Shown piece by piece: positions 8,235 to 16,657 of a DNA stretch of 64,000 bases. The stretch is from positions 186,001-250,000 of the forward strand of contig CAWFSG010000017.1 of the NCBI GenBank assembly GCA_963818445.1, written 5' to 3'. This DNA comes from Prado023 sp963818445 (GTDB lineage: Bacteria > Actinomycetota > Actinomycetes > S36-B12 > CAIYMF01). The notes beneath the pieces are model-generated. The model searched no databases. It was not told where the DNA came from and saw only the letters and a list, made by a program, of their open reading frames with translations. The translations under genes and the position numbers were made by a program. The first letter of the stretch is position 1, and each line of letters opens with the position of its first letter.

Positions 8235-8690
8235 ATGCAGGTCTCGGCGCGCGTCGACTACGGGACCCGCGCACTGGCCGAGCTGGCCAGTCGGCCCGAC
8301 CAGCTCGTGACCTCCGAGGAGCTCGCCGAGCTCCAGGGCATCCCGGTGAAGTTCCTCGAGGGCATCCTCACGCAGCTTCGCCGTGCCGGGCTGGTGCTGA
8401 GCAAGCGCGGGGCCGAGGGCGGCTACCGCCTGGCCCGGCCCGCCGCCGAGATCGCGGTCGCCGATGTGTTCCGGGCACTCGACGGGCCGATCGCCGCCGT
8501 GCGCGGGATGGCCCCCGAGGACATGGCCTACCCGGGGGCCGCCGAGCACCTGCGGGAGGTGTGGGTGGCCACCAGGGCGGCGCTGCGCACCGTGCTGGAA
8601 CAGGTGACCCTCGAGGACGTGGTCAGCGGCCAGCTCCCGGACACCGCCCGTGCACTGCTTGCCGAGCCCGGTGCGTGGGAGCGCCGGTAG
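8235..8690 (+). CDS. Rrf2-family transcriptional regulator without Fe-S cysteines
   Basis: A 151-residue winged-helix protein. MQVSARVDYGTRALAELA is the typical first helix, VKFLEGILTQLRRAGLVLSKRG is the recognition helix region, and GGYRLARP is the wing. IscR/NsrR/RsrR-type members hold three cysteines around residues 90-110; the matching segment here (GMAPEDMAYPGAAEHL) has none, so it should not carry a cluster. The ATG at 8235 is preferred over a TTG at 8223. Targets are unknown; the neighbouring peroxiredoxin is convergent, not divergent. Confidence 0.88.
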   Translation: MQVSARVDYGTRALAELASRPDQLVTSEELAELQGIPVKFLEGILTQLRRAGLVLSKRGAEGGYRLARPAAEIAVADVFRALDGPIAAVRGMAPEDMAYPGAAEHLREVWVATRAALRTVLEQVTLEDVVSGQLPDTARALLAEPGAWERR

Positions 8691-8729
8691 CGCCTATCGC
8701 GCGAGGTCCCGGTGCGCGGCAGGGCCCCG

Positions 8730-9197
8730 TCAGAGCCCGAGCTCGCGGCGGAGCTTCGCGACGTGCCCGGTGGCCTTCACGTTGTACATCGCGCGCTCGA
8801 TCCGGCCCTCGGCGTCGATGACGAAGGTCGAGCGGATCACGCCGATCACGGTCTTTCCATAGAGGGACTTCTCCCCGAACGCGCCGTAGGCCGTGAGGAC
8901 CGACTTGTCCGGGTCGCTGGCCAATGGGAACGTCAGGTGCTCCTTCGCACGGAACTTCGCGAGCTTCTCGGGGGCGTCCGGGGAGATCCCGACGACGGTG
9001 ATGCCTGCGCCGGCCAGCGCATCGAGTGAGTCGCGGAAGTCGCAGGCCTGCTTCGTGCAGCCCGGGGTCATGGCCGCCGGGTAGGCGTAGAGCACCACCC
9101 GTTGGCCGCGCAGGTCGGCGAGCCGGATCCTGCCGCCGGCGTCGTCAGCGAGGTCGAAGTCGGGGGCACTGGCACCGGGTTCGAGTCGGGCACTCAT
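8730..9197 (-). CDS. bcp: Thioredoxin-dependent peroxiredoxin (BCP/PrxQ type)
   Basis: Reduces hydrogen and organic peroxides. The 155-residue protein has the peroxidatic cysteine in TPGCTKQACDFRD, with the second cysteine five residues later as in PrxQ resolving pairs. GISPDAPEKLAKF and LASDPDKSVLTAYGAFGEK are characteristic BCP stretches. AGGAGG ends 4 nt before the ATG at 9197, which rejects the longer reading to 9275. Confidence 0.94.
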   Translation of the reverse strand: MSARLEPGASAPDFDLADDAGGRIRLADLRGQRVVLYAYPAAMTPGCTKQACDFRDSLDALAGAGITVVGISPDAPEKLAKFRAKEHLTFPLASDPDKSVLTAYGAFGEKSLYGKTVIGVIRSTFVIDAEGRIERAMYNVKATGHVAKLRRELGL

Positions 9198-9298
9198 GGA
9201 TCCTCCTGGGTATTCGAGACGCGACCCTATCCCGCGATGGCTTGGGCTGCCCCTGCCCGCGTATGGTGGCCCCATTCCGTGCTGTCAGGAGGATTGAC

Positions 9299-9682
9299 GT
9301 GTCCCAGGCCAGTGTCAGCAAGCCCACGAGCGCTCCCGCGCGCAAGCCCGCCGATATCGAGGCGGACCTCGACGCGACCCGTGAGCGGCTGGTCGGCACG
9401 ATCACCCAGCTCGAGGACCGGGTGAACCCCACGAAGGTGGCCAAGCGCAGCTCGAACAAGGTCAAGGACTTCTACGTGGGCTCTGACGGGGTGCGCTGGA
9501 AGAACGTCGCCCTCACCGCCGGCGCGGTGATCGGCGGGCTGGTGGCGATCCGCATCACGTCCAAGACGGTGCGGTGGGCCGTCGCGGCCCCGCCCGCCCA
9601 GCAGGTCCCGACCGACATCGTGTTCCTGCCGGTCCCCCGAGCCCAGGCGGGCGCACTCGCCAGCCTGGCTGCAGCGATCTGA
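9299..9682 (+). CDS. DUF3618 domain membrane-associated protein
   Basis: A 127-residue protein starting at GTG 9299, with AGGAGG at 9288-9293. The DUF3618 signature IEADLDATRERLVGTITQLEDRVNP occupies about residues 20-42, as usual for this actinobacterial family. A single membrane helix follows (VALTAGAVIGGLVAIRI, about 73-90), then a Pro/Ala-rich tail. Function unknown. Its stop is 10 nt from the stop of the convergent exporter gene. Confidence 0.85.
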   Translation: MSQASVSKPTSAPARKPADIEADLDATRERLVGTITQLEDRVNPTKVAKRSSNKVKDFYVGSDGVRWKNVALTAGAVIGGLVAIRITSKTVRWAVAAPPAQQVPTDIVFLPVPRAQAGALASLAAAI

Positions 9683-9692
9683 CGGTCCCCGG

Positions 9693-10175
9693 CTACTCGA
9701 CCTCGGATGGTCCTGCGGAGACAAGCCGCGCGAGGTGCCGTCCGACCAGCAGCGTCGGGCTGATCGTGCCCACGGCCAGGGCGACCACGGTCAGCGTCGC
9801 GATCGATCCGTTCACCACGGCGGCATCGACGATGGCCGAGGAGTCGGGCGCCGTGCCCGACGTGAGCTCCAGCAGCCCGGTGAGGGCGTCGAACATGTAG
9901 GCACCGGGGATCAGCGGGATGACCGGGGCGAAGGCGTAGATGGGTGTGGCCTGGTTGGTGCGCGGCGCGATGACCGCCGCGGTCAGCCCCACCAGGACGG
10001 CCGCCCCGAAGCTGGCCAGCGGAAGCGAGGCACCGAGGTCCAGGCCCAGTGTGCGCACGAGGTGGGCCACGATCGCCAGCGCGACGATCCCCGGCAGCGT
10101 CCGGCGCGGCACGGAGAACACCATCGCGAAGCCGAGCACCGCCACTCCGGCCCACAGGGACAGCGCCCAGGTCAT
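9693..10175 (-). CDS. ThrE-type threonine/serine exporter, C-terminal half (DUF3815-like)
   Basis: A 160-residue membrane protein with about five hydrophobic helices. PLIPGAYMFDALTGLLEL is characteristic of the small ThrE_2/DUF3815 half. The ATG at 10175 overlaps the TGA of the larger N-terminal half (ATGA), so the two are made together and should form one exporter. In Corynebacterium ThrE the same two parts are fused. Exported substrate (Thr/Ser or other) is by family only. Confidence 0.85.
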   Translation of the reverse strand: MTWALSLWAGVAVLGFAMVFSVPRRTLPGIVALAIVAHLVRTLGLDLGASLPLASFGAAVLVGLTAAVIAPRTNQATPIYAFAPVIPLIPGAYMFDALTGLLELTSGTAPDSSAIVDAAVVNGSIATLTVVALAVGTISPTLLVGRHLARLVSAGPSEVE

Positions 10176-10939
10176 GGCAGGGCTCCCACGACCGCGACGG
10201 CCGCTGTGAGCCCGACGGCGGCGGAGGCGATGATGACCGCACTCATGGCGAGCTTCACCACGCCGTTGAGGTAGTGGGCGGTGAGCAGGTCGGCAGTCCC
10301 GTTGAGCATGGGGACCCCGGGAACCAGGAACAGGGTGGAGGCCGCCAGGGCGGGGGTGACGTCCGCTTCGAGCAGCCCGAGCAGATGGCCGCCGCCGGCG
10401 ACGATGAGCGCCGAGACGAAGGCGGCGGCGGAGACGGACACGAACGGCTGGAGGCTGCGCCCGACCAGCAGGTGGCGCACCCAGGCGCCGGCCCACCCTC
10501 CCAGGAGGGCCAGGCCCATGACGATCGCGTCGCCGTGGAAGAGCGCGGCGAACGCAGCCGTCGATGCGCCCAGTGCCAGCATGACGGCCCAGGTGGGGTA
10601 CACCGGACCGGCGTTGCGGATCAGCGTGAGGCGGGCCCGCACCTGGTTGGCGGTGAGGCCGTGGGCCTCGGTGTCGGCGACCAGGCGCTTGACCTGGGTG
10701 AGCGTGGAGAAGTGGATGCCCAGATGCCGGGCGTGCCGGCCGGCGGTGAGCTGCTGGCCGTCCGCGGAGACGGTCATCGCCACGTTGACCGAGGAGATCC
10801 GGGCATTGCTCTCCTGGGCGCCCAGCGCTGCGGCCATGCGCTCCATGTGGTCCACGGTGCGGGTCGTGTGGCCGCCGGAGAGCTGGACGAGCTCGCCAAC
10901 CTCCAGTGACAGGTCGAGCGCGTCCGCGAGACCGGTCAT
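10172..10939 (-). CDS. ThrE-type threonine/serine exporter, N-terminal half (DUF1212)
   Basis: A 255-residue protein. The first about 110 residues are soluble with the DUF1212 signature (LVQLSGGHTTRTVDHMERMA and TEAHGLTANQVRARL); about five membrane helices follow, with FLVPGVPMLNGTADLL as the conserved loop. It is the larger half of a split ThrE exporter and lies 4 nt into the start of the smaller half. Divergent from the GroES-like gene, 32 nt apart. Confidence 0.87.
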   Translation of the reverse strand: MTGLADALDLSLEVGELVQLSGGHTTRTVDHMERMAAALGAQESNARISSVNVAMTVSADGQQLTAGRHARHLGIHFSTLTQVKRLVADTEAHGLTANQVRARLTLIRNAGPVYPTWAVMLALGASTAAFAALFHGDAIVMGLALLGGWAGAWVRHLLVGRSLQPFVSVSAAAFVSALIVAGGGHLLGLLEADVTPALAASTLFLVPGVPMLNGTADLLTAHYLNGVVKLAMSAVIIASAAVGLTAAVAVVGALP

Positions 10940-10959
10940 GGCCCGAAACCGTACTCCGT

Positions 10960-10965
10960 TAGGCT
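10960..10965 (+). promoter_or_regulatory. Leaderless -10 box before the GroES-like gene
   Basis: TAGGCT is followed by 6 nt and then the GTG at 10972. There is no ribosome-binding sequence, so the transcript probably begins at the start codon. No convincing -35 hexamer is visible. Confidence 0.5.
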
Positions 10966-10971
10966 CATCGG

Positions 10972-11334
10972 GTGCCCCAGCAGCCCCCCTCTGCCCCCGA
11001 TCTCACGCCCGGTGCGGACGGGTCCGTGCCGATCAAGCTGCTCCACGACCGGGTGCTGGTCCACATCGACTCCCCCGACGGGGAGCGGCGCTCGGGCGGC
11101 GGGATCCTGATCCCGGCGACTGCGGCGGTGGGCAAGCGACTGACCTGGGCCACGGCGGTGGCCATCGGACCCCTGGTGCGCGCCGTGGAGGTGGGCGACC
11201 AGGTCCTCTTCGAGCCCGAGGAGCGCGCGGAGGTCGAGCTGCGTGGGCTGGCCTACGTCCTGCTGCGCGAGCGCGACATCCACGCGGTGGCCGCGGCCCG
11301 CGTGGCCGAGGACGAGACCGGCCTGTACCTCTGA
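10972..11334 (+). CDS. GroES-like co-chaperone fold protein
   Basis: A 120-residue protein with a Cpn10-type beta-barrel: KLLHDRVLVHIDSPDGERRSGGGILIPA matches the GroES N-terminal strands and mobile loop, and VGDQVLFEPEERAEVELRGLAYVLLRERDIHAV the C-terminal half. No groEL is adjacent, and the loop differs from canonical GroES (IVLPDTA...), so this looks like a solitary paralogue rather than the main co-chaperonin. Start GTG has no Shine-Dalgarno but a TAGGCT box 6 nt upstream. The N-terminal about 16 residues are a loose extension. Confidence 0.8.
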   Translation: MPQQPPSAPDLTPGADGSVPIKLLHDRVLVHIDSPDGERRSGGGILIPATAAVGKRLTWATAVAIGPLVRAVEVGDQVLFEPEERAEVELRGLAYVLLRERDIHAVAAARVAEDETGLYL

Positions 11335-11435
11335 GCGCGGCCCCGGCACACCGGTGGCTTCGTGTAACCGTTACAGGCCGAGGGCTGGCCGGGACAGGCG
11401 CGGCAGCGGCGCCGGCTCCCGACCCGGAACGCGAA

Positions 11436-11462
11436 AGCCCCCCCGGGATCGCCGGGGGGGCT
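11436..11462 (-). terminator. Terminator of tRNA-Lys
   Basis: An 11-bp perfect stem (AGCCCCCCCGG / CCGGGGGGGCT) with loop GATCG. Read on the minus strand it begins inside the encoded CCA tail and is followed by TTTCG, so it should end tRNA-Lys transcription. Confidence 0.75.
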
Positions 11463-11464
11463 GG

Positions 11465-11537
<73 letters not shown>

Positions 11538-11671
11538 GAGTGCCCCCACACCATACCAATGCCGGACGGGCGGGGCCAAACCAGTCAGCCGGCTCCCGCG
11601 GACGCCCGGTCGCACCAGCGCGTTGGTCCTAGGATGACGCCGACGAGATGCTCGGGAGTCAGGGGAACCAC

Positions 11672-14600
11672 ATGGAGACGAGCCCGGATCAGGCTACCGA
11701 GGTGGCGCCGGCGACTGAGAACGAGCAGTCGACGGTCGTCCGGGAGGCGACGAAGCTCGCCCACAACTCCCGGTCCGACGTCGCGGCGGACTGGTTCGCC
11801 ACCGGCGCCCTGCTCTACGCAGTCCTGCTGTTCGTCGTCTCGATCGTCCGGCCCTTCCGGCGCTACTTCGACCGACCTGACGACGTGGTGTCCCAGACCT
11901 TCCTGATCATCGATCCCAACATCGTCTATGCCAGCCTCGTCCTGGTCATCGCGATCGGGCTGCGCAGGCGTCTGGCGGAGGCGTGGTGGCTCGGCTTCCT
12001 CCTGGTCCTGCTGCTGCCGACGCTCGGCCGCGTGCTCTCGCTTGCTGCTGACGATCCGAACGTCTGGACCCTGTCGATCGGGATCGTGGTCAACATCGTC
12101 CTGATCACCCTGTTCATCCGGGCGAAGGGCCAGTTCCGGGCGCACAACGCCCGGGGTGCGGACCTGCAAGCCCTGGGCGTCCTGCTCGTGGGTGGGGCCG
12201 TCACCGTCCTCGTGGGCGGCTGGCTGGCAGACCGCTACGGCACCGGCGGCGCTGCAGGCGTGGCCTCGGTCTTCGGCCTGGAGACGATCCTGCAGGACAT
12301 CGGCGCCGCGCAGTCCGACCAGGGCCTGACGGTCCCGCTCTGGGTGCGGGCCGTGGTGAACCTGCTCGGGGCCGCAGTCATCCTCGGTGCGGCCTATGTG
12401 TGGTTCCGCTCACCGAAGGACACCCGGACCCTCGAGGCCAAGGACGAGGCCCGGATCCGTGCGCTGCTGCGCGGATTCGGCACCCTGGACTCCCTGGGGT
12501 ACTTCGCGACCCGCCGGGACAAGTCCGTCATCTGGGACACCGACTCGGTCGATGACGCCCTGGCGGGGGTGTCCTATCGCGTCGTGGGGAGCGTGGCCCT
12601 GGCCAGCGGGAACCCGGTCGGCGACCCGCAGCGCTGGCCGATGGCCATCGACCGGTTCCGGGCCCACACCCGGGCCAACGGGTGGTCCATGGCCGTGATG
12701 GCAGCCGGCGAGGAGGGTGCTGCGGCGTACCAGACGGCGGGCCTGGACACCTTCCAGATCGGCGACGAGGCCATCCTGGACCTCACGGACTTCACCCTCG
12801 AGGGCAAGTCGATGAAGGACGTCCGGCAGGCGGTGTCGCGGATCGAGCGCCGCGGGTACACCGTGCGTGCGGTCCGGCACAACACGCTCACCCCGGCCGA
12901 CTTCGAGGCGCTGGAGGCCGCTGCTGCGGTGTGGCGCGGGGACGGCGGCGAGGAGCGTGGCTTCTCGATGGCCCTCGGCCGGCTCGGCGACCCCCTGGAC
13001 GGTGACTGCGTCCTGGTCGCCGCGTACGACGGTGAGGAGCAGGTGCGCGGCTTCCTGTCGTTCGTGCCCTGGGGCCGCAACGGGCTCTCCCTGGACCTCA
13101 TGCGCCGCGATCCCACGGCTGAGAACGGGCTCATCGAGTACCTGGTCGCCGGATTGGCCCGACGTTCCGGTGACCTGGGCGCGCAACGCGTCTCGCTGAA
13201 CTTCGCGATGTTCCGCGAGGCGTTCGAGCGTGGTGAGTCGCTCGGAGCCGGACCCATCGCCCGCACGTGGCGGCGGGTCCTGATGATCGGCAACTCCAAC
13301 TGGCAGCTCGAGAGCCTCTACCGCTCGAACGCCAAGTACTCCCCGGACTGGCAGCCGCGGTACCTGTGCTTCGAGTACTCCTCCGACCTCCCTCGCGTGG
13401 GCATCGCCGCGGGCAACGCCGAGGGCTTCCTGACCAGGCCCTCCCTCGCCCTGGCGCTGCGCCGGGGCAAGGAGGAGAGCGCGGGCTCACTGGATCGCTC
13501 CAGCGAGGTCTACGCCGCTGAGGTGGCCGCGCTCATCCCCGCCGAGGAGGACCCGCTCGAGGCGGCGCTGTCGCTGGAGGGGCTGCCCGAGCAGGTGCGG
13601 GTCCGGCGCGAGAAGCTCGAGCGGATCCGGGAGATGGGCATCAACCCCTACCCGGTCAACGTTCCCTTCGACACGACCCTGGCCCAGGTGCGTGCGCAGT
13701 TCCCCGACCTCGCTGCGGACACCCGCACCGGGACCACCGTCAGCGTGGTGGGGCGCGTGATGCTCAAGCGCGACGGCGGCAAGCTCTGCTTCGCCACGCT
13801 GCGCGACGGTTCCGGGGACCTGCAGGTGATGCTGTCCCTGGCCGAGGTGGGCGAGGCCGCGCTGACCCAGTGGAAGCACATCGTCGACATCGGCGACTTC
13901 GTGTCCATCACCGGTGAGGTGATCACCAGCCGCAAGGGTGAGCTGTCGGTCTCGGCGACCACGTGGATGCTCTCGGCGAAGTCACTGCGCCCGCTTCCGG
14001 AGAAGCACAAGGGCCTGACCGACCCCGAGGCCCGTGCGCGCATGCGCTACGTGGACCTCATCGTCCGCCCCGAGACCCGCAGCGTGGCCTACCTGCGCTC
14101 GACGATCGTGCACAGTGTGCGCGACTCGCTGCACCGCCGCGGGTTCGTCGAGGTCGAGACCCCGATGCTGCAGGTCATCCACGGCGGCGCGAACGCCCGG
14201 CCCTTCGTCACCCACATCAACGCCTACAACATGGACGTGTTCCTGCGCATCGCCACCGAGCTGCACCTCAAGCGGCTGCTCGTGGGCGGCATGGACAAGG
14301 TCTTCGAGATGGGCCGGCAGTTCCGCAACGAGGGCGCGGACTCCTCGCACAACCCGGAGTTCACCTCGCTGGAGATGTACCAGACGTACTCGGACTACCA
14401 GGACATGCGCGTGCTGACCCAGGAGATCATGCAGGAGGCCGCGATCGCCGCCTTCGGGGAGCCGGTCGCCCGGCGCATGCAGCCCGACGGCACGATCAAG
14501 GAGTACGACCTGTCCGGGGAGTGGCGGCACATCACGGTCGTCGACGCAGTCAGCGAGAAGCTCGGCGAGCACATCCACGCCGACACCCCGATCGAGGAGA

Positions 14601-15061
14601 TGCGGGCGCATGCCGCCAGGCACAACATCGAGATCGAGGCGCACTGGACGTGGGGTGCGGTGCTCGAGGCCCTCTACGAGGAGCTGTGCGAGGACTCGAC
14701 CGAGCTGCCGACGTTCTACATGGACTTCCCCAAGGAGATCGCCCCGCTGACCAAGGCGCACCGCGACGACCCGCGGTTCGCGGAGAAGTGGGACCTGGTC
14801 TGCTGGGGAGCCGAGCAGGGCACCGCCTACTCCGAGCTCAACGACCCGGTCGACCAGCGGGCGCGGTTCTTCGCCCAGTCGCTGCTGGCCGCGGCCGGAG
14901 ACCTCGAGGCCATGGCCATCGACGAGGACTTCCTCACGGCCCTGGACTACGGGATGCCGCCGACCGGCGGTCAGGGCATGGGCATCGACCGGCTCGTGAT
15001 GACCCTCACCGGCCTGAACATCCGGGAGACGATCCTGTTCCCGATGGTCAAGCCGCAGTAG
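11672..15061 (+). CDS. lysX: LysX: bifunctional lysyl-phosphatidylglycerol synthase / lysyl-tRNA synthetase
   Basis: A 1129-residue fusion. The N-terminal about 250 residues hold six to seven membrane helices, then an MprF-type lysyltransferase domain (DUF2156, about 260-560; LMRRDPTAENGLIEYLVAGLA and YRSNAKYSPDWQPRYLCFE). Residues about 620-1125 are a class II LysRS with OB fold (VVGRVMLKRDGGKL), motif 2 FRNEGADSSHNPEFT and motif 3 GMGIDRLVMTL. It charges tRNA-Lys and moves lysine onto phosphatidylglycerol, which in mycobacteria gives resistance to cationic peptides. AGGGGAA precedes the ATG at 11672; an ATG at 11648 lacks such a site. A tRNA-Lys gene is adjacent. Confidence 0.94.
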   Translation: METSPDQATEVAPATENEQSTVVREATKLAHNSRSDVAADWFATGALLYAVLLFVVSIVRPFRRYFDRPDDVVSQTFLIIDPNIVYASLVLVIAIGLRRRLAEAWWLGFLLVLLLPTLGRVLSLAADDPNVWTLSIGIVVNIVLITLFIRAKGQFRAHNARGADLQALGVLLVGGAVTVLVGGWLADRYGTGGAAGVASVFGLETILQDIGAAQSDQGLTVPLWVRAVVNLLGAAVILGAAYVWFRSPKDTRTLEAKDEARIRALLRGFGTLDSLGYFATRRDKSVIWDTDSVDDALAGVSYRVVGSVALASGNPVGDPQRWPMAIDRFRAHTRANGWSMAVMAAGEEGAAAYQTAGLDTFQIGDEAILDLTDFTLEGKSMKDVRQAVSRIERRGYTVRAVRHNTLTPADFEALEAAAAVWRGDGGEERGFSMALGRLGDPLDGDCVLVAAYDGEEQVRGFLSFVPWGRNGLSLDLMRRDPTAENGLIEYLVAGLARRSGDLGAQRVSLNFAMFREAFERGESLGAGPIARTWRRVLMIGNSNWQLESLYRSNAKYSPDWQPRYLCFEYSSDLPRVGIAAGNAEGFLTRPSLALALRRGKEESAGSLDRSSEVYAAEVAALIPAEEDPLEAALSLEGLPEQVRVRREKLERIREMGINPYPVNVPFDTTLAQVRAQFPDLAADTRTGTTVSVVGRVMLKRDGGKLCFATLRDGSGDLQVMLSLAEVGEAALTQWKHIVDIGDFVSITGEVITSRKGELSVSATTWMLSAKSLRPLPEKHKGLTDPEARARMRYVDLIVRPETRSVAYLRSTIVHSVRDSLHRRGFVEVETPMLQVIHGGANARPFVTHINAYNMDVFLRIATELHLKRLLVGGMDKVFEMGRQFRNEGADSSHNPEFTSLEMYQTYSDYQDMRVLTQEIMQEAAIAAFGEPVARRMQPDGTIKEYDLSGEWRHITVVDAVSEKLGEHIHADTPIEEMRAHAARHNIEIEAHWTWGAVLEALYEELCEDSTELPTFYMDFPKEIAPLTKAHRDDPRFAEKWDLVCWGAEQGTAYSELNDPVDQRARFFAQSLLAAAGDLEAMAIDEDFLTALDYGMPPTGGQGMGIDRLVMTLTGLNIRETILFPMVKPQ

Positions 15062-15130
15062 CCGACAGGCAGCAGGCTCCGGGTGTCGGGGCGGGTCGGC
15101 CGCGACGGCTGATCCGCCCCCTCCGGCGTC

Positions 15131-16165
15131 TCAGGCCGTGTTGCCCAGGGCGGCGGCCAGTTGGCTGCGCGCCGTCAGCAGGGCTGCCGCCGACGTCCCG
15201 ACCGCCTGGGCGTCAGCGACGGCGGACCCGACCAGGGCGACGTGGGCCGCGGCCGAGGAGCGAACCTGCGTGACGGCCGCGCCGATCGCCCTGGCCTGCG
15301 CGGCGCGCGCGTCATCCGGGGCGTCAGCCAGCAGCCCGGCCACGTTCGCCTCGAGCTGGTCGAGGGTGGGCTGAGCGGCCGCCCAGTGCTGGACCACCTG
15401 CTGCCCGGGCGTGGCAGGGTTCGTGAGGGCCGGCACCAGCTCGGTCACGACCCATTGGCCCTGGGTGCGCTCGACCTCGAGCCGCTCATCCCAGGCCTTC
15501 TTCTTGGAGCCGGCGGTCAGGAACCACGCCAACGCGCCGCCTGCGGCCACCAGGGCGCCCAGGCCGAGCCACAGCGGCAGGGAGCTGGACCCGGACTCAT
15601 CCGGGGCTGCGGACGCCGATGCTGTTGCCGGCGCGCTCGACGACTCGGTGGGCGAGGCGCTGGTGGGCGACGCGCTGTCACTGGGTGCCTCAGAGGCGGT
15701 CTCGGTCGGCTCGGGAGTCTCGGTGGGGGTCGGCTCCTCGGACTCCGTGGGCGTGGCGGACTCCGTGGTCGGGGACGACTCGGTGGCGGTCGAGGACTCG
15801 GTCGGCTTCTCCGCGGGAGGAGCCGAGGTCGCGGCCTGGGACAGGGTCCGGGTGGGGGTCGGTGTCGGCGCCTCCGAGGTCGGCTCGCTGGTGGGCGCCT
15901 CTGAGGAGGGCGCCTCGGTCGGTTCCGGCGTCTCGGACTCGGGCGGGGTCGGAGGCTCCACGGTCAGGCTGGCCGAGGGCAACTCAGTCGGGAGAGAGGG
16001 GCTCGGAAGGCCGGTCGGCACGGTTCTGGTCGGCGTGGGCAGCGAGAGGGATCCCGAGGGCAGCGCGGTCGGCAGGGACACCTCGCCGTCGGTGCCGCAG
16101 CCTGCCAGCGCAGCAGAGCCGATCAGGAGGGCCACGAGGATCGCAGCGGGTCGTGCAGGCACCAT
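15131..16165 (-). CDS. Putative lipoprotein with Ser/Thr/Pro/Glu-rich stalk
   Basis: A 344-residue protein, not a recognised family. The N-terminus is a lipoprotein signal (ILVALLIGSAALAGCG, lipobox LAGC). Residues about 30-185 are a low-complexity stalk of repeated SEAPT/TPTE/ESST motifs. A hydrophobic segment LWLGLGALVAAGGALAWFL then precedes KKK and a helical alanine-rich C-terminal domain of about 120 residues. The second hydrophobic segment near the middle would anchor the protein again, an odd topology for a lipoprotein: the stalk may loop outside with the helical domain inside. Confidence 0.7.
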   Translation of the reverse strand: MVPARPAAILVALLIGSAALAGCGTDGEVSLPTALPSGSLSLPTPTRTVPTGLPSPSLPTELPSASLTVEPPTPPESETPEPTEAPSSEAPTSEPTSEAPTPTPTRTLSQAATSAPPAEKPTESSTATESSPTTESATPTESEEPTPTETPEPTETASEAPSDSASPTSASPTESSSAPATASASAAPDESGSSSLPLWLGLGALVAAGGALAWFLTAGSKKKAWDERLEVERTQGQWVVTELVPALTNPATPGQQVVQHWAAAQPTLDQLEANVAGLLADAPDDARAAQARAIGAAVTQVRSSAAAHVALVGSAVADAQAVGTSAAALLTARSQLAAALGNTA

Positions 16166-16293
16166 GATGAGCTCCCGTCGTTCCGCGACACCACACCGCC
16201 ACCGAGTGGTTGCACGGGCAGCCTAACCGCCGGGATCCGTCCGGTGTGGGACGAGGGCCACGGCTCAGGCTCAGCCCAGCGGGCGGGGAACGA

Positions 16294-16330
16294 CGTGGCC
16301 CGAACCCCCTCACGAGAGGTCCGGGCCACG
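16294..16330 (-). terminator. Hairpin downstream of tRNA-His
   Basis: CGTGGCCCG (16294-16302) pairs perfectly with CGGGCCACG (16322-16330) around a 19-nt loop, 22 nt past the 3' end of tRNA-His. No T-run follows, as is common in GC-rich actinobacteria. Confidence 0.45.
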
Positions 16331-16354
16331 GCAGGCGAGGACGCCCGCCCTTGG

Positions 16355-16427
16355 GGTGAGTGACGGGACTTGAACCCGCGACCACCTGGACCACAACCAG
16401 GTGCTCTACCAGCTGAGCTACACCCAC
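16355..16427 (-). tRNA. tRNA-His (anticodon GTG)
   Basis: Minus strand: acceptor GTGGGTG/CACTCAC, anticodon stem CCTGG/CCAGG closing loop TTGTGGT with GTG, T arm GCGGGTTCAAGTCCCGT. Discriminator C at 16355 is followed by encoded CCA. The base at 16428 supplies the G(-1) that tRNA-His needs opposite C73. Orn lies next to it, as in many actinobacteria. Confidence 0.96.
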
Positions 16428-16429
16428 CA

Positions 16430-16657
16430 TGCGCCGCGCAGGATCGCTGCGCAGCAGGTCAGAAGTGTATCCCAACGCACGAGGGGCCACGGCCGTCGAA
16501 CGTCGAACTCCAGTGACCGACGTGCCCAGCGGGCGCTCACAGAGCAGGAGATGGCCGACATTGCCGCCATGGACACCGGGGCACCCCACAACGACGCCAT
16601 GCTGGGCATGGTCGGCCGATAGGTCAGGGCACCGACGAGGGCAGGGGTGTACCCGAC
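16430..16657. other. Spacer between tRNA-His and orn
   Basis: About 228 nt with no supported gene. A small plus-strand frame ending at 16622 (last residues DAMLGMVGR) has no ribosome site and overlaps the tRNA in its upstream part. No operator or hairpin stands out. Confidence 0.4.

Noticed and set aside
16401..16622. Short plus-strand frame between tRNA-His and orn
   Set aside because: Begins inside the tRNA, has no ribosome site, and resembles no family.
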